The notes beneath the pieces are model-generated. The model was not told where the DNA came from. It saw only the letters and a program-made list of their open reading frames with translations, and made no database searches. From Aphis gossypii (taxonomy: Eukaryota; Arthropoda; Insecta; Hemiptera; Aphididae), in contig NC_065530.1 of assembly GCF_020184175.1 (NCBI RefSeq), positions 82,747,260 to 82,811,259 on the forward strand: a stretch of 64,000 nt of DNA, read 5' to 3'. This document shows, in pieces, positions 1 to 12,280 of this stretch; the first letter of the stretch is position 1; each line of letters opens with the position of its first letter. The position numbers were made by a program, and so were the translations under genes.

Positions 1-2473
1 TGCGCACCCGATCACATTTCATCTCGACCAACTCAACCCGAGGTTTGTGTTTGGCTATTCAAATTAATTTCATTCCCACAAGAATAAAAATAATCCTTTT
101 AATTAATTATATAAATTATATTATCGTCAAAACCGGTCGTTGTTGGTGTTTTTCACGTATAAATCGTATTATAATTTTTTTTCTGGCACGACCGTATTTA
201 AATATTCATGTTTGCATCAGGGGTAGCACTGCATTATAATAATATTTTCAAAGTTTTTGGTTCGTTCGGATTATTAAAATATTATCTCATTATTGTCTTT
301 ACTTTTTCCTCGTAATACAGTTTTCTGGGTATTTTTTCTTTTTTTAAATTAAATACATTTACTGTATAAAAGCGGTTATTTACTTTAATTTTTTTCTCGT
401 ATATAAGCTCGTTTTTGTTTCAAAAATGAGTTATCCTCATAACTGCAAACAGGGAATTAAGTCAACGGGGACTTGAGCCCTATCATTTTTTAACGGGAAA
501 CTGACTTTGTTCCTGGGGAGCTTTGACTCACCCCCCCCCTACAATCAATCAGAATAATAATATAATTTAGTTTTTACTAAAGCTTTTCTAGAAACTCTAT
601 ATAGGTATATGTAATATGTATTATACATGTCTTTTACTAAATTCATAATTGCAATATTAAATGGATTCTTATGCGTATTGAAGATTGTAAAAATCTATAA
701 ATTATGATGTTATATATAAATGTTTTATATCTTTATTTATCACATTTTTAAGTAGATTTTAAGTATAACCGTATTATGTGGCTAGCCGGCTAGGTATATC
801 GGATATCGTTAAATAGCTAAACGTATACACTAAATAACTCTCTCAAGTTTCAACATTATATTTATTTGATATTTTAAAGATTTTCAATATTTGTATGGCA
901 AAAAATTAATATTCACTTAATATGTATGGTTAATGTTTCTTTTTTTGCTATGTATATACTATTGTTTAAAAAATAACATGTACACAATTTAAAGATGTCA
1001 ACTAGTTCAATTTTGCCATCCATTTTTTTCGATAAAATTCCATTACTTATTATTATCTCCATAGCACTCTGGTATTTATTAAATAATAATTAAATAGTAT
1101 ATCTATTAATGTTGCACAAAAAATAGTCAATCTAACGACAAAAGAACAAATTTTTAAATTTTTAAAAATATAAATTAAATTAAATTTCAAAAATATTTAT
1201 GTTAATACTATATGTACATGTAATAAATTAATAAATTTTAAATTTTATTGAATTAATGAGGGCTTTGTGTTGTATTAGTTATTAGTTACTACTTAATAAG
1301 TTATTATCAAAAATCATTTATAAGTGCATTAATGCATTATATAATATTAAGTTAAAAAGTTATAATACATACGCAAGGTATTATGGTTTCAAAAATCTTT
1401 TATTGTAACAAAATTATGTACTTAACTTAAATAAAATGAATGCGAAAAACAAATTAATATATTTTACACGAATTTACCAAAAGTTATTTATTACATATCT
1501 AGTACAAATACAGAGTATACAGACATACATAGTCGACGCAGGATATGGTCAAAAAAAGTATAACATACTATATTACGTTAGTGGATTTGGGCTTGCTGAT
1601 TCCTAAGTTCCAACCTTTTCCCTCTTATAATGATTATCCTGTCAATAATAAGGAAGGATACAATGCCACTTTAGTACGTGATGTACTACCAGAATCAGAT
1701 ATACCTATTATACTCAACTACTCAAGTATACCGCATAGAAAAACCTAACCTTACGGATTTACAGTATACAGTATACTGACAAACTGGCCAGAAATATCAT
1801 GTTTATGTAAGCGTTCACTATTGTATATACTATACTTATTATCTATTCATAGTTTAATAGTTTATATTTTATTTTTTTAGTAAATCTTGAACCTAATTAT
1901 TCTCCAGACATATAATTATAAATTACCAATGTTTCTACATTAGTAATGTAATTTACAAAAAATTACTGATCCAACTGAAGACTGGTACTACTGTAGTGTA
2001 CAATATAGAATAGATTTAAGTACAAAACATTGTGTGTACATCGTGTATCATAAGTATGATATACGCGTGTAGAACATACTACGTATAATAATTATTATTA
2101 ATACTTAGGTAATAATTATAATTTATAATAATAACAGCTGCATTTTTATAGAGCACTAAACAGAGATGGCGTTGCTGGTACAAATAGGTTTTAAGAAAAG
2201 GAAAAGGCATTGACCTTGTTCAGTATGCTACGAAGTATAGTAGTATACATATATATATTATATTTATCATATTATGTATACATTTGTACAGGTACGCCAC
2301 AGTACCCATTCCATTATAGCACGATTAATGACTATCAGAATGGATTTGAACATGCATTGTTATTTAAGTATTTTAATTACTTATAATTGTATATGATGTA
2401 GTTAATGCTTAAAATTTGTTGTTGATGAAATGTTGTTATTATATCGTGTGGGAAAAAATTGCAAAAAATTGTT
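1..2473. other. A+T-rich non-coding stretch
   Basis: Mostly A/T runs with many stops in every frame and no recognisable protein. There is a run of nine C at 531-539, beside a G-rich and C-rich patch (about 440-545) that stands out from its surroundings and could be the worn end of a DNA transposon; no matching second end was found. A 67-codon open frame at 1545-1748 is listed separately. Nothing else in the stretch is assignable. Confidence 0.7.
1545..1748 (+). CDS. Doubtful small open frame, 67 codons
   Basis: An ATG-initiated frame lying alone in A+T-rich DNA. I do not recognise the product. Unlike most open frames in this window it is not built from a homopolymer or microsatellite: it has mixed composition with several Pro, Asp, Glu and Asn residues. 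It shows no signal peptide, no clear membrane segment and no known motif, and no neighbouring exon was recognised. A chance open frame is the more likely explanation; a small exon or peptide gene is the alternative. Confidence 0.1.
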   Translation: MVKKSITYYITLVDLGLLIPKFQPFPSYNDYPVNNKEGYNATLVRDVLPESDIPIILNYSSIPHRKT

Positions 2474-2545
2474 TGGAGGTGCAGGGATTTGAACCCTGGA
2501 CTTTCAGCATGCGAAGCAGACACTCTACCACTGAGTTACACCCCC
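2474..2545 (-). tRNA. tRNA-Ala (anticodon CGC), copy 1
   Basis: Folds as a 72-nt cloverleaf on the minus strand. The acceptor stem GGGGGTG pairs with CACCTCC with one G-U, and the discriminator base is A. The seven-base anticodon loop TTCGCAT has CGC at the decoding positions, which reads the alanine codon GCG. The T stem is CAGGG/CCCTG around TTCAAAT, giving a perfect B box GGTTCAAATCC. The D stem is ACTC/GAGT, so the usual G10-C25 pair is A-T here and the A box departs from consensus by one base. The middle of the anticodon stem has a T-T mismatch. CCA is not encoded, as expected for a eukaryotic nuclear gene. Six-T runs follow the 3' end and would stop RNA polymerase III. The cloverleaf is intact, but the mismatch and A-box change leave open a weakly expressed or tRNA-derived copy. 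Confidence 0.9.
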
Positions 2546-3805
2546 AGACGTAGGATTTTACTGAAAATGACAACATTTAGGTAATCTTTAGATTCACTAT
2601 TAAACTATAATTAATATTCTATGATGTATCATAATATATCATAATAATATTATACAATATAATATATCAGCTATAACTATTATTCATTTTTATTTACTAA
2701 CTACTTTCTAGGTGCCGATTTTAAAATTAATTTTTGCGATAGAATTTGAGGTGTAACGGTGCTTATTCGGTTATCAATATTGAAATGATTAACTATTATT
2801 ATTAACTGTAAAGTGTAAGTATTGGTTATTATAAAATATAAATTATAATACCTAGTTAGGTTAGGTATATTAAGTATAAATATAAATAATAATTATAACT
2901 AAAATCAGTAAAACCCAGAATACGGACTAAATGGTTATTTTGGATTATTATTGTTTCGTTATCGGCTTGTTTAAGTATATTAATAAACGTATATATTATT
3001 AGATTATCGATTTACATACCTAAAATCTACTACCTGTAGTACCTTACTGTCAGTAATCACTAATCAGTATAGGTACTTATAACATCGAATATCGATATCG
3101 ATCGTTTCAAATTTGAAACCTCAAGCTGGTATGAACTATGAAGTACCTATGCACCGATCACGTCAGTGGATGCATAGAGTTCGTTTTCTATGCATAAAAA
3201 TATTTTATTGGACAAAGGAGTCAATTTCACTACTGCAAATCTAGGTAATTTTTTGGTAAATAATTCTTTTTTAATTTAAATTAATTTTTAAAACATTTTT
3301 ATTTATTTTGATTACTACCTAGTTCAAGCTAATTCTTGGTAATGCTTTTTTTTTTAAAATGAATATGCTTCTTTTTTGCATGCTTTAAGATACAAACCCT
3401 AGTAATAAGTATAATAACCATTAGGTTAAGCCTATAAGATTGTAAATTGTAATACCTAATAATAGTAGTAGTACTCGTTAGGTTAGGTTAGGATTTTTTG
3501 AATCCTTCGTCAAAACATTTGAATATTCTAATATTTTATTATTTTTGTTACAAAAACAAAAGTATTTATGGTTATCGTAGGCTCTGTTCTATAACTGCGA
3601 CAGGTTATCAGATCATCTAAGGATATCGGCAAGTAGGCAAGTAGTGTCTTGTTGAGATATTTGTAGCTTCTGCCAAAACTTGCCCATAACTCATAAGTAT
3701 TATAGTTAATTATTTGTAATTAAATTGTTAATACATTTTATAAAAATAGTTCCAAAACTATTACGTCAAACTTAAATACATCGAATTCAACCAGTGTCTC
3801 TACCT
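2546..3805. other. Spacer between the two tRNA-Ala genes
   Basis: A+T-rich, about 1.26 kb, with no coding signal. The two tRNA genes are divergent, so this spacer holds the 5' flanks of both. It contains three tandem TTAGG units at 3478-3492 and a short inverted repeat near 3175-3203 (TGCATAGA with TCTATGCA). No TATA box or other upstream element could be assigned confidently. Confidence 0.7.
3478..3492 (+). repeat. Three TTAGG units, telomere-like
   Basis: Three perfect copies of TTAGG in a row. TTAGG is the usual insect telomere repeat. Three units can easily arise by chance in this base composition, and GTTAGGTTAGG-like words recur elsewhere (for example near 2854), so this is at most a tiny interstitial telomeric trace. 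Confidence 0.35.
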
Positions 3806-3877
3806 GGGGGTGTAACTCAGTGGTAGAGTGTCTGCTTCGCATGCTGAAAGTCCTGGGTTCAAATCCCAGCACCTCCA
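3806..3877 (+). tRNA. tRNA-Ala (anticodon CGC), copy 2
   Basis: A 72-nt cloverleaf nearly identical to the minus-strand copy 1.3 kb upstream. It has the same acceptor stem with discriminator A, the same ACTC/GAGT D stem, the same anticodon loop with CGC, and the same T-T mismatch in the anticodon stem. The only differences are in the T stem, CTGGG/CCCAG here against CAGGG/CCCTG there. This is a double change that keeps the pair. The B box is perfect. Downstream, a T4 and then a T5 run within about 25 bases could terminate RNA polymerase III. The 3' flank resembles that of copy 1 (CCAAA, CAA, TTTTGCAA, TTTTTC in the same order), so the trailer was duplicated with the gene. Both copies look structurally sound; expression is unproven. 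Confidence 0.9.
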
Positions 3878-5560
3878 AAACAAGATTTTGCAAGTTTTTC
3901 TTATGTTTTACCATTTTTTGTGGTTACTTATAGAAATTTGGCGAATTTAATGCAATAGTATATCATTCTAATCTATATTATGTTTAATTTTAACATTATT
4001 TGTTTAGTTTAAAATATGTACGAATTGGGCATTATGCAATAATATTATGATAAATAGAAAGTCCTAAACGCCAGTTTTTAAGGAGTTTTATATAGGCAAT
4101 TTTATCAACAATTTAACATTTTCAATTCACAAATAAATATTTAGGTATATCTATATTAAATTATATAACACATTTACAAATATTTTTGCAAGTCCGACGT
4201 TTGGTACAAATAACCTCATCAAGAGGTGTAGATTAATTTTATTTATATAGTTTATGTGATCGTCAAAACTAAAAAAAAAAAAAAAAACAAAAAAGTGAAG
4301 AATGTAATAGAAAGAAAATATCTTTATCTGTGGCTTGTTGGTAAATTATTTATTATTATTGTTACAGGGTCGTTTTAAAATCATAATTCGTAAATAATAA
4401 TGTATACAGTTTCAATATATTTTATATAATTACCACTTTATTCATGAATTAAATATGTATTCTGTAAATAAAGTTATATACATATATATATATTAGGTAG
4501 GTATATTATATATACACTTTTATAGTTATGGTTAATTAATTATTCGGTTAATTGGGACAGTCGGATAATGGAAACAAATAGGTCATCCCTCAATATATTG
4601 CAACTAAGCTGATTCTTTCTATATATATTATATAATTACATTTAAGTCATTTATTTATTTATGTAATTAACACATTTGACATTCTCTCGACTTATTTTGT
4701 TTTAAAATTACAATAAATAATAATGATAATTATAAAAATTAAACTTAAAATTAAATCGGATGATAAATTATTGATATATTATTACATTCGAAAAGCAATT
4801 ATTTTGATCGGATTAATATTAGTGATAACTGGCTATTCATATATTATATTATATTACTACCTGTTAACTTTAAAACTATTTACATTGTCATAAACATACA
4901 AATTTACAACGAATAATATCCTATACGTCATTACATATACGTTTTGTTGAAATAATTCTTTCCATATGGTCGTTTTCAACGACCTACCACAGGTTCGTAG
5001 TACATTAGTAAAGTTAATATACATATATCCAATAAAAAACAAATGTATAAATACAACTGGTCGATTGTCAATAAATCACGACGATATTATAATCGAAATC
5101 GAGTAACTCTTAATTTGTCCGTCGTGATTGTTATGTATAATATGTAGTTTTATGATTTATTTTTTAGGCTCTGGCGATGGTTTGGACGCAATTATAATTT
5201 TGACGTTTATTTCGTTTTGCTCATCCCGTTGTAGAATATTGATGTGTCGTGTGTGTACTACCGTAATTTTGAGAGAATAACGTATACTTTTTTTTTTTTT
5301 ATTAAACAAGAAATAACAAGAGTGTAGATTTATTAAAAAAAAAAAAACCTGCGTATTTTCGCTCGTTGACCTGCAGTACATTCCAAACAAACATTAAACT
5401 CGACGGCCAATTTCTCTGCAGAATAATTTAAAATTCGTAGCTATTATCTCAGAGATGCCTTTGGAATCGTTCACTCCTATATAATATATATATATAAGTG
5501 TGTTTTCGTCGTAATAATATTCTAAAACAAAATAAATAGCGTTATAAACTCGGAATAATA
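3878..5560. other. A+T-rich non-coding stretch
   Basis: Low-complexity A+T-rich DNA with poly-A and poly-T tracts (about 4269-4286, 5288-5300, 5335-5347) and no coding signal. Open frames on the minus strand near 4857-5042 and 5157-5390 run through poly-A/T tracts and resemble no protein known to me. The first bases hold the tRNA terminator. Confidence 0.7.
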
Positions 5561-8500
5561 CGTAAACTATCTCTCCCGTTGCACTCGGACGCAGTAAACG
5601 TACATCGAGTGTATACTTGGGAGTTATACGTATATGCGGACAAACCTTCGGAGGCGTGATGTCTGCCGTACGCCACTTATCATAGGTACCTTTATATATA
5701 ATGTGTCGGTATCTACTACATCATTAAGCCTGCAATTCGTAAGTGTGAGGACTCGTCGTAGATCCCCACAGATCGATGGACGGGCGGGGTCCGGGTAAAG
5801 CGATCTCTGCCATTTAATTAGAATACACGTGCGTGGTCTGATTTATCGGGTGTCCGACGACGGCCGCAGTCTTTTGCACGCGCCGTGTGAATCGCCGACC
5901 ATCGGTGCCTAATGAGTGCGCTTTACACCGTCATCGTCGTCGTCCCAGCAACATCACTTCCGTCCGACACCGCAACAGCAGACATTCTTATGGTAATGTA
6001 CATTATTATTATTATTATACGACAACGACCGCGGCGGTGGCGTACGATTAATTATTTAGAGCGAAAAAAAACGCAAAAACCACCACCACTGCAATTACCG
6101 TCGCCGCCGGCACCACTATATTTACATTTATCCGATATCAGACGATAACTCGATCCGTCGTCGGAAAATAATGTACTCAAACCCACACACGCAAACACTA
6201 ATATAATATATATATATACATATATATATCATAATAATGTAAGCGACTCGGGTTATAACGAGAACGGTTCGGTGAAATCTTTGCGGTCGTCGGTCCAAGC
6301 GATAGAAGCGCAGAGACTTGATCGCGCATATTATATATTTAGCACACGTCGACCGGTCACGATTCATCTCGACGAACGGACTCGGCCGAATTGAATGGGA
6401 GAACCGAACACGCTTATATATATGTACATAGTTAAAATAACTTTGAATTAAATTATTCTGTGTGTCCGGCGGTTTTGTCACCTCTTTTATAGAAAATAAT
6501 ATAATATATATCGACCGAATATGGTCTGATGTACGATGAATATATCATGTGTAGCCGTGTGACTATAACGATAGTGATTCTCACGCAAAATTATCGACGA
6601 CAAGTATACATAATTTAGATATATCTATATAAATATTATATGATGGCGGTAATTCGTGACATAATACGTATATTTGTTGACAGGCAATTGTAGAAATTCG
6701 TTAAAGCAATAAATCGTTTTAACGCAAGCGGTTGTTTGGACGTCATATTGTTGTTGTTTTTGCAAATAAAAATGTTATCGTATAACGGCCGATTTGTAAG
6801 TTACTTATATATATATGATGACGTATATACTATATAGGCTCTGTTTTCGATTAAAACTTATATAAGAGTAGCTAAATGCACGGTGCAGTGCGAGTGTTTT
6901 TATTTACCGGGATCAGGACTCGCGAGAGATAAAACTTTGCGTTATTTTTTTTTTCTCGACACTGTACACAAAAATCGATTCGAACACTAATACCTACCAG
7001 CAACAACGTCAGAGCAGTACAGCAGTGACTGGTGCAGTATATAAGGATAGTTGTTTGTAGTATAGTCGTACACACGATAACCCGCCGAGGGGACACAAAC
7101 GTCGTTATCAGCAGAGTACAAACATGAGCTTTTTGCTCCCTTATATATATACGCACACATCCGTCAGCGGGATACAACACAATGCGAAAATGTTGCCTTC
7201 ATGGTGTATTCGTTTTTCGCCGAATAAAGAACGAGTCGGAGGCGGTTATAGTGGGCGGAGGATTGAGAGTGACGGGGAGAGAGAGTTAAGAATGAATTGT
7301 CGCGACTGTTACATTCCCCGTCATCCGCTGCTCTCGTATAAATTATATTATATGCGCGTACGGGAAATATACTCGACGTTTTGCTCCGATGTCAATTTGT
7401 GACTGAGAGAGAATAATATGATATAACATTTACCGATTTACCCGACACAAAAACCCTAAACATAACAATATAGTATTACGATACATTGCGTCGGAGACCG
7501 TTTGTTCGAAACGGTCGGTATATATGTGTGTGCTTACTATATTATATATATATCATACGACATTATATTATTATTGTATATACGCGTAATACAACAGACT
7601 GCGAATCAATTGCAGTTTGGTTCAGCGGCGACGCTTGAGCTCTAAAATCCTATAGATTGACAGAACCGCAGCCAATCATTTTTAACGAAAGCTCGATGAT
7701 ATCGATTTTCGTTTAGTATGATTTTTTTGTCGACAGTGAATTGTCGTGTCAGCCATTGGCGGAAATCGTCGAGAGAGGCTTAGGGTGGATTAGATTAAAA
7801 GTCTTTCGAGTTCGTCTGAAAACGAAGAAAAAATAAATAATTGTAATATTTTCCTCTATACATTTTGATCAAAATAATATCCACTCATATAAAACTGTAT
7901 ACTAGGACATAATGTTATGAGGTACCGTGTAGAATGTTTTTCTAATAAAAATGATGTATAAGCAAATCGGAGAACTCGCTTCTGCTGCATAAAATTTCGA
8001 ATTCGATAAATTCATTTAATCGTAATAGTATGTATGAGCCATTTGAAAAAAATTGACTTATGACTTACAAAATAAAATCGTGCACATCGTTATCTTTTCA
8101 ATATTTTTGAATATTAATGAATGAATATTAAGAATAATCTGTAAAGGATATTGTAACAAATTTCAAATACTGCATTATAATTCGCAAATTATCGAGATTT
8201 TGAATACCATTTTAAACACAAATATAAACCTGAGAATTTTATAATATTATTATCCGCTACAGTAAAATATTGCAACAATTTTTTTCGAGTGACACTTTAG
8301 CACTCCCTCTCCGCAGTTCTGTGATGTTGACATTTTTCTGTGACTGCCTACGCGTAACCTCGATTTTCGTCTGAGCGGTTCTTGGACGAGACGAAAACAT
8401 AATATATATTATGATTTATATCGTCGCAGTGATTTAATAAGCCGTCTATATTCGGTCGCGGGTAATGAATGCGTATTATTATATTCCGTATAGTCGACTC

Positions 8501-9215
8501 GTCGGCGGTCGGTCCGCCGAAAAGGAATACCTATACCTAAAAGTATAAAATTATATACAAGTATATAGGGTCGGATATCGATCGGATTGCGTTTCCAAAT
8601 TGTTTTGCTTCTCTCCGTGGTCAACGGTTATTGTCACAAGATGGACCATTTTTTTTTATTATTATTATTATCGTTATTATTATATATACCTACGTTCTCC
8701 GAGTCCCGCGCGCCGTACTGCATATTATATACGACGACGCTTACAACAGCTGTAATAGTCGTCCGTCGCGTCCGAACGTTAATTGCCGATCGGCGAACAT
8801 TGATAACGATATAATATAAAATATCGTAGGTACCTTTATGTTATATATACATACTTACAATAGTATGTTCTATGTATAGGTATAGATCTACGTGCGTGTT
8901 TCTACAACAAACGACCGTTTTTTTTTCTACATTTTTGTGCCATGTCTTACAAAACGGCCACTCAATAAAAATCGCACGCCGCAGTAATAATACCAATGGT
9001 AAAAAATACGTTTAAAAAATCAGTAAGATACATTTTTTTTTTTTTTTTTGTTATCTGCGATCGATTTTCGATTTGACTTGACGACGGCGCTATTAGCTGC
9101 CGTCCAGTCGACGCGTGATCGCGCATTGCTTATACCTACCGCACATAAAGTACACGCTGGACGAGACTTTTCTACACTGCCATTAGGTAATATTATTATT
9201 ATTATCATCACATAA
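5561..9215. other. CpG-rich, microsatellite-dense block
   Basis: Base composition changes here: CG, ACG and TCG words become common and alternate with TA repeats (6198-6230, 7130-7150, 7540-7555) and ATT or T runs. Open frames of 60-117 codons on both strands are rich in Arg, Ile and Tyr because they translate CG-rich and TA-rich repeats; none looks like a real protein. Such blocks in insect DNA can be promoters, enhancers or untranslated exons of distant genes, but I see no splice or core-promoter arrangement that decides it. Confidence 0.5.
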
Positions 9216-9376
9216 TATATGATATACCTATAATTGTATGATGGTGCAATCGTACAGGTTAGAAAGAATTACAAACGTCAAGCTTGTGCGACGAAAAGAA
9301 TGTACGTATTTAAAATACATAAAAATATTATAATATCGGATATAAGTCAAAAAACACTCTTTGGTTCCTTGTATAC

Positions 9377-10640
9377 GTCAATACAATTTTCTATTCTGAT
9401 AGACCATGCTTAGTTTTTAAATCAAATATGTGTCATACGAACAAATTAACAAGTTTAAATAAGTATCTATGTATATATATATATATAATAGTTATTAAGA
9501 AAAAAAACACTTAAAATGTTAAATCTCAAAATATAGCAAACGCTTATTATGAAAATTATATGTATAATATATTTATTATAATATTATGTTAAATAGGAGG
9601 AAGAAGCTAATGCCTAAGAAAGAAAAAGACAAAATAAAGTAGTCATACGCAATCCATTAATAATGTAAACGATAATTATATGATTCATAATGAAATGTGA
9701 ACGTCGAGGTACAAATGTCGAATCGAACGCTTACAAATCGTGTAGCCTCGTTATATTATCTAGCAAACGATCTCGTAAGTAGAAGTGTTGACGTATAAAA
9801 ATTGAAAAGGTGTGACCAATATCGATGGATGCTCATCAAAACTACAGTGTTCTAATTGTTTAATTGGATGTCATAACAATAAAAGAATATTGTTAAAAAA
9901 AACGTATGTTGAAACTTATATAAATTTATATAAATTTGTTTCCATAATACAAATTAATAAAAATATATAAATTGTTTTTTAAATAGGCGTATTGCATTTA
10001 CTTTAAATGGGTTTTTCAGGGTTTATAATATACTGTAGGTACCTGTGTTTCTAATACCGGCATTATAAGTATAACATTTTTAAAAATATTTTTAGTTCTA
10101 TTTGATTAAAAAGTCATAACACAATATTAATGCTGATCTTAATATTGGGTGTAATTTTGGTCCTGTTATTTATTACGTATTCACATAATATTATCTGGTA
10201 AAAATGTGGTCCTCAGTCAGGATCACCAGGTGAAAAAGTTCTGGTGCTGCCACAACGCTACAATAAACGTACTTCATATTACGCAGAACAATGCTTTCCG
10301 CGCTTATCAATCACGTTTTGATTCGAATCGTTCTTCGGCGTTTTTATTATGTTATCCTGTCATAATATCGTGTCGACTTAATTGGATAAACATTGAGCAG
10401 TTCAGCGTTGTAGTTCCGCTTATCATTGAAATACGTTAGTAACTATCTCGACAGTCGTCTGACTCTTCGTCAAACGTTGATGGTTTCTATATTTCAATTC
10501 CGTTAAATTTTGACACAATAATTGTTCACAAAAATCAAACTATACGTACCCAGACAATTTTGTTGTTTGTTCTGTAACTAAACCATCACTTGTCTTTGGT
10601 TTTTTTTTTAATTATTCGATTAAAATAATTTACAAATATT
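9377..10640. repeat. Diverged repeat pair, copy A
   Basis: Matches 30054-30805 in the same orientation through a chain of conserved blocks. TTTTCTATTCTGATA is at 9387 and 30065, CAATCACGTTTTG at 10308 and 30432, CGTTGTAGTTCC at 10406 and 30527, and TTTGTTCTGTAA at 10566 and 30723. Between 10308 and 10440 the two copies align almost end to end with scattered substitutions. Copy A is longer, with extra sequence between about 9700 and 10300. No open frame is shared between the copies. It could be an old non-autonomous transposon family or an ancient segmental duplication; no terminal inverted repeat was recognised. Confidence 0.65.
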
Positions 10641-12280
10641 TGTCACTCAAATGTTTATTCGAATAAAGCTCCATATTGTATTCAATATTATTCATAATTC
10701 AATAGTTGTAAACCAATCTTTAAAAGTAAACATAAGACAGAAATATACACAGTATAATTTATTTTTCGAATCATATAATCTCGAGTACCAACAGTTATTA
10801 TGTCAATATACAATGTGTTTAGCAGCATTTTAATACAAATTATCTATAATTATTCTAACACTAAAAAAATCTTATATAATAACAATAGTTATTCAACAAT
10901 ATCGTATAGATATTAAAAATTAAGATAGTTATTAGTCAGTGTATGTTATACGTTATAGTATGTGTTAGTATTATTTTTTATCTTTAATTTTAAATAGATA
11001 AACCATGTTCTATTTTTACTTTAATAATTTTTAGATTTTTTGCGTAATTCTGATTCAAAACTGCAAAATTACATTTGGAATGAGATCTGATAAGTTATGC
11101 GAAGTTAAGCGATAAGAAAATTATATAATATACAAAATAATTGACATAAAGAACTTTAAATTATTTATTGATATTTATTATTAAATTTATAATTAACGTA
11201 CAAACGAAAATAAGTGTATTAGGTTATGATCGGCGTTTGAATCGTAATATTGATTTATATTGACCTAAGTGTCTTACAACGCCATATGATGAAGTTGAGA
11301 CATATTTTAAGAAAACAATTTGTCTTGGTGTAAATTACAATTACATTACATTAAATTTTACATTTAAATTGGCTCCGTCCGATTTGACATTTATTACATT
11401 ACCTATTACTCGAACTGTGTTTTTATCTTTTGTTTTACTCTGTTATTAATCTTTTATTTTTATTGTATTTTAGGACATAATCTATTGAAAAACATATTGT
11501 TAAAAGTAAATAGTGGCTTATTGACCTAAAAACCAAGTTATATAGGTACGTTGATTATAGTTTAATTATTATAAGCTCATATTAGAATTTAGAATATACA
11601 AAAATATTCATTATGTTAAATGTATACAAAATATTAGATGATAATAATTATACCATTTTTTTTCAGAATTATATATATAAATCACGGACACAACTGACTA
11701 AAATCCATTTGAACGCTGTAAAAAACAAATTGTTGAAAACAAATCCTAACCCTGTATACTAGCATATCTATACATATAGTGAATCGTCTGAATCACAGTA
11801 AAATATTGTTAATAGGTAATCATAATAACTGTTGTAAAATTTAATTATCAGATAGCCCATGTATTTTATTCCATAGTTATGAATTTATGATTAATATCTA
11901 TATAGTAAATGTAATAATGCGAGTGCAACAAGTTGTTCCATTGCTTCCGAACACTTATTTCTGTTAAAGAGACAAAGTTAACCGAATAGCCCCGACACAC
12001 AAATAAAATCATAATTATTTATTCATAATATATTATAAGCTGCGTGTTACAATTCATAAATTAAAATAGCACACAACTATTCATCGATAATCTGCACAGC
12101 TAAATAAAATATTATCACGATCATTAAAATTGCATGATGAATTGCATACATAAAAAATGTATAACGATTTTCGACATTAAATCTATTATTTATATTATAC
12201 TTTAAATAGGCAAATATAACATTGCTGGGCACGGTACATTCAATAGGTATAAATTATTATAATTCCGAAAACAGTAAGTG
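10641..12280. other. A+T-rich non-coding stretch
   Basis: A+T-rich plain with no gene, RNA fold or transposon piece that I can support. The similarity to the repeat copy near 30 kb fades into simple A+T matches here. Confidence 0.7.

Noticed and set aside
440..545. G-rich and C-rich patch with a nine-C run as a transposon end
   Set aside because: It lacks a CAGTGGCG-like start and no inverted partner was found.
6128..6481. 117-codon open frame, minus strand
   Set aside because: It includes a TA tract read as Ile/Tyr, is Arg-rich from CG words, and has no motif.
11260..11420. A possible coding-looking patch
   Set aside because: Frames are short and interrupted, with no family resemblance that survives inspection.
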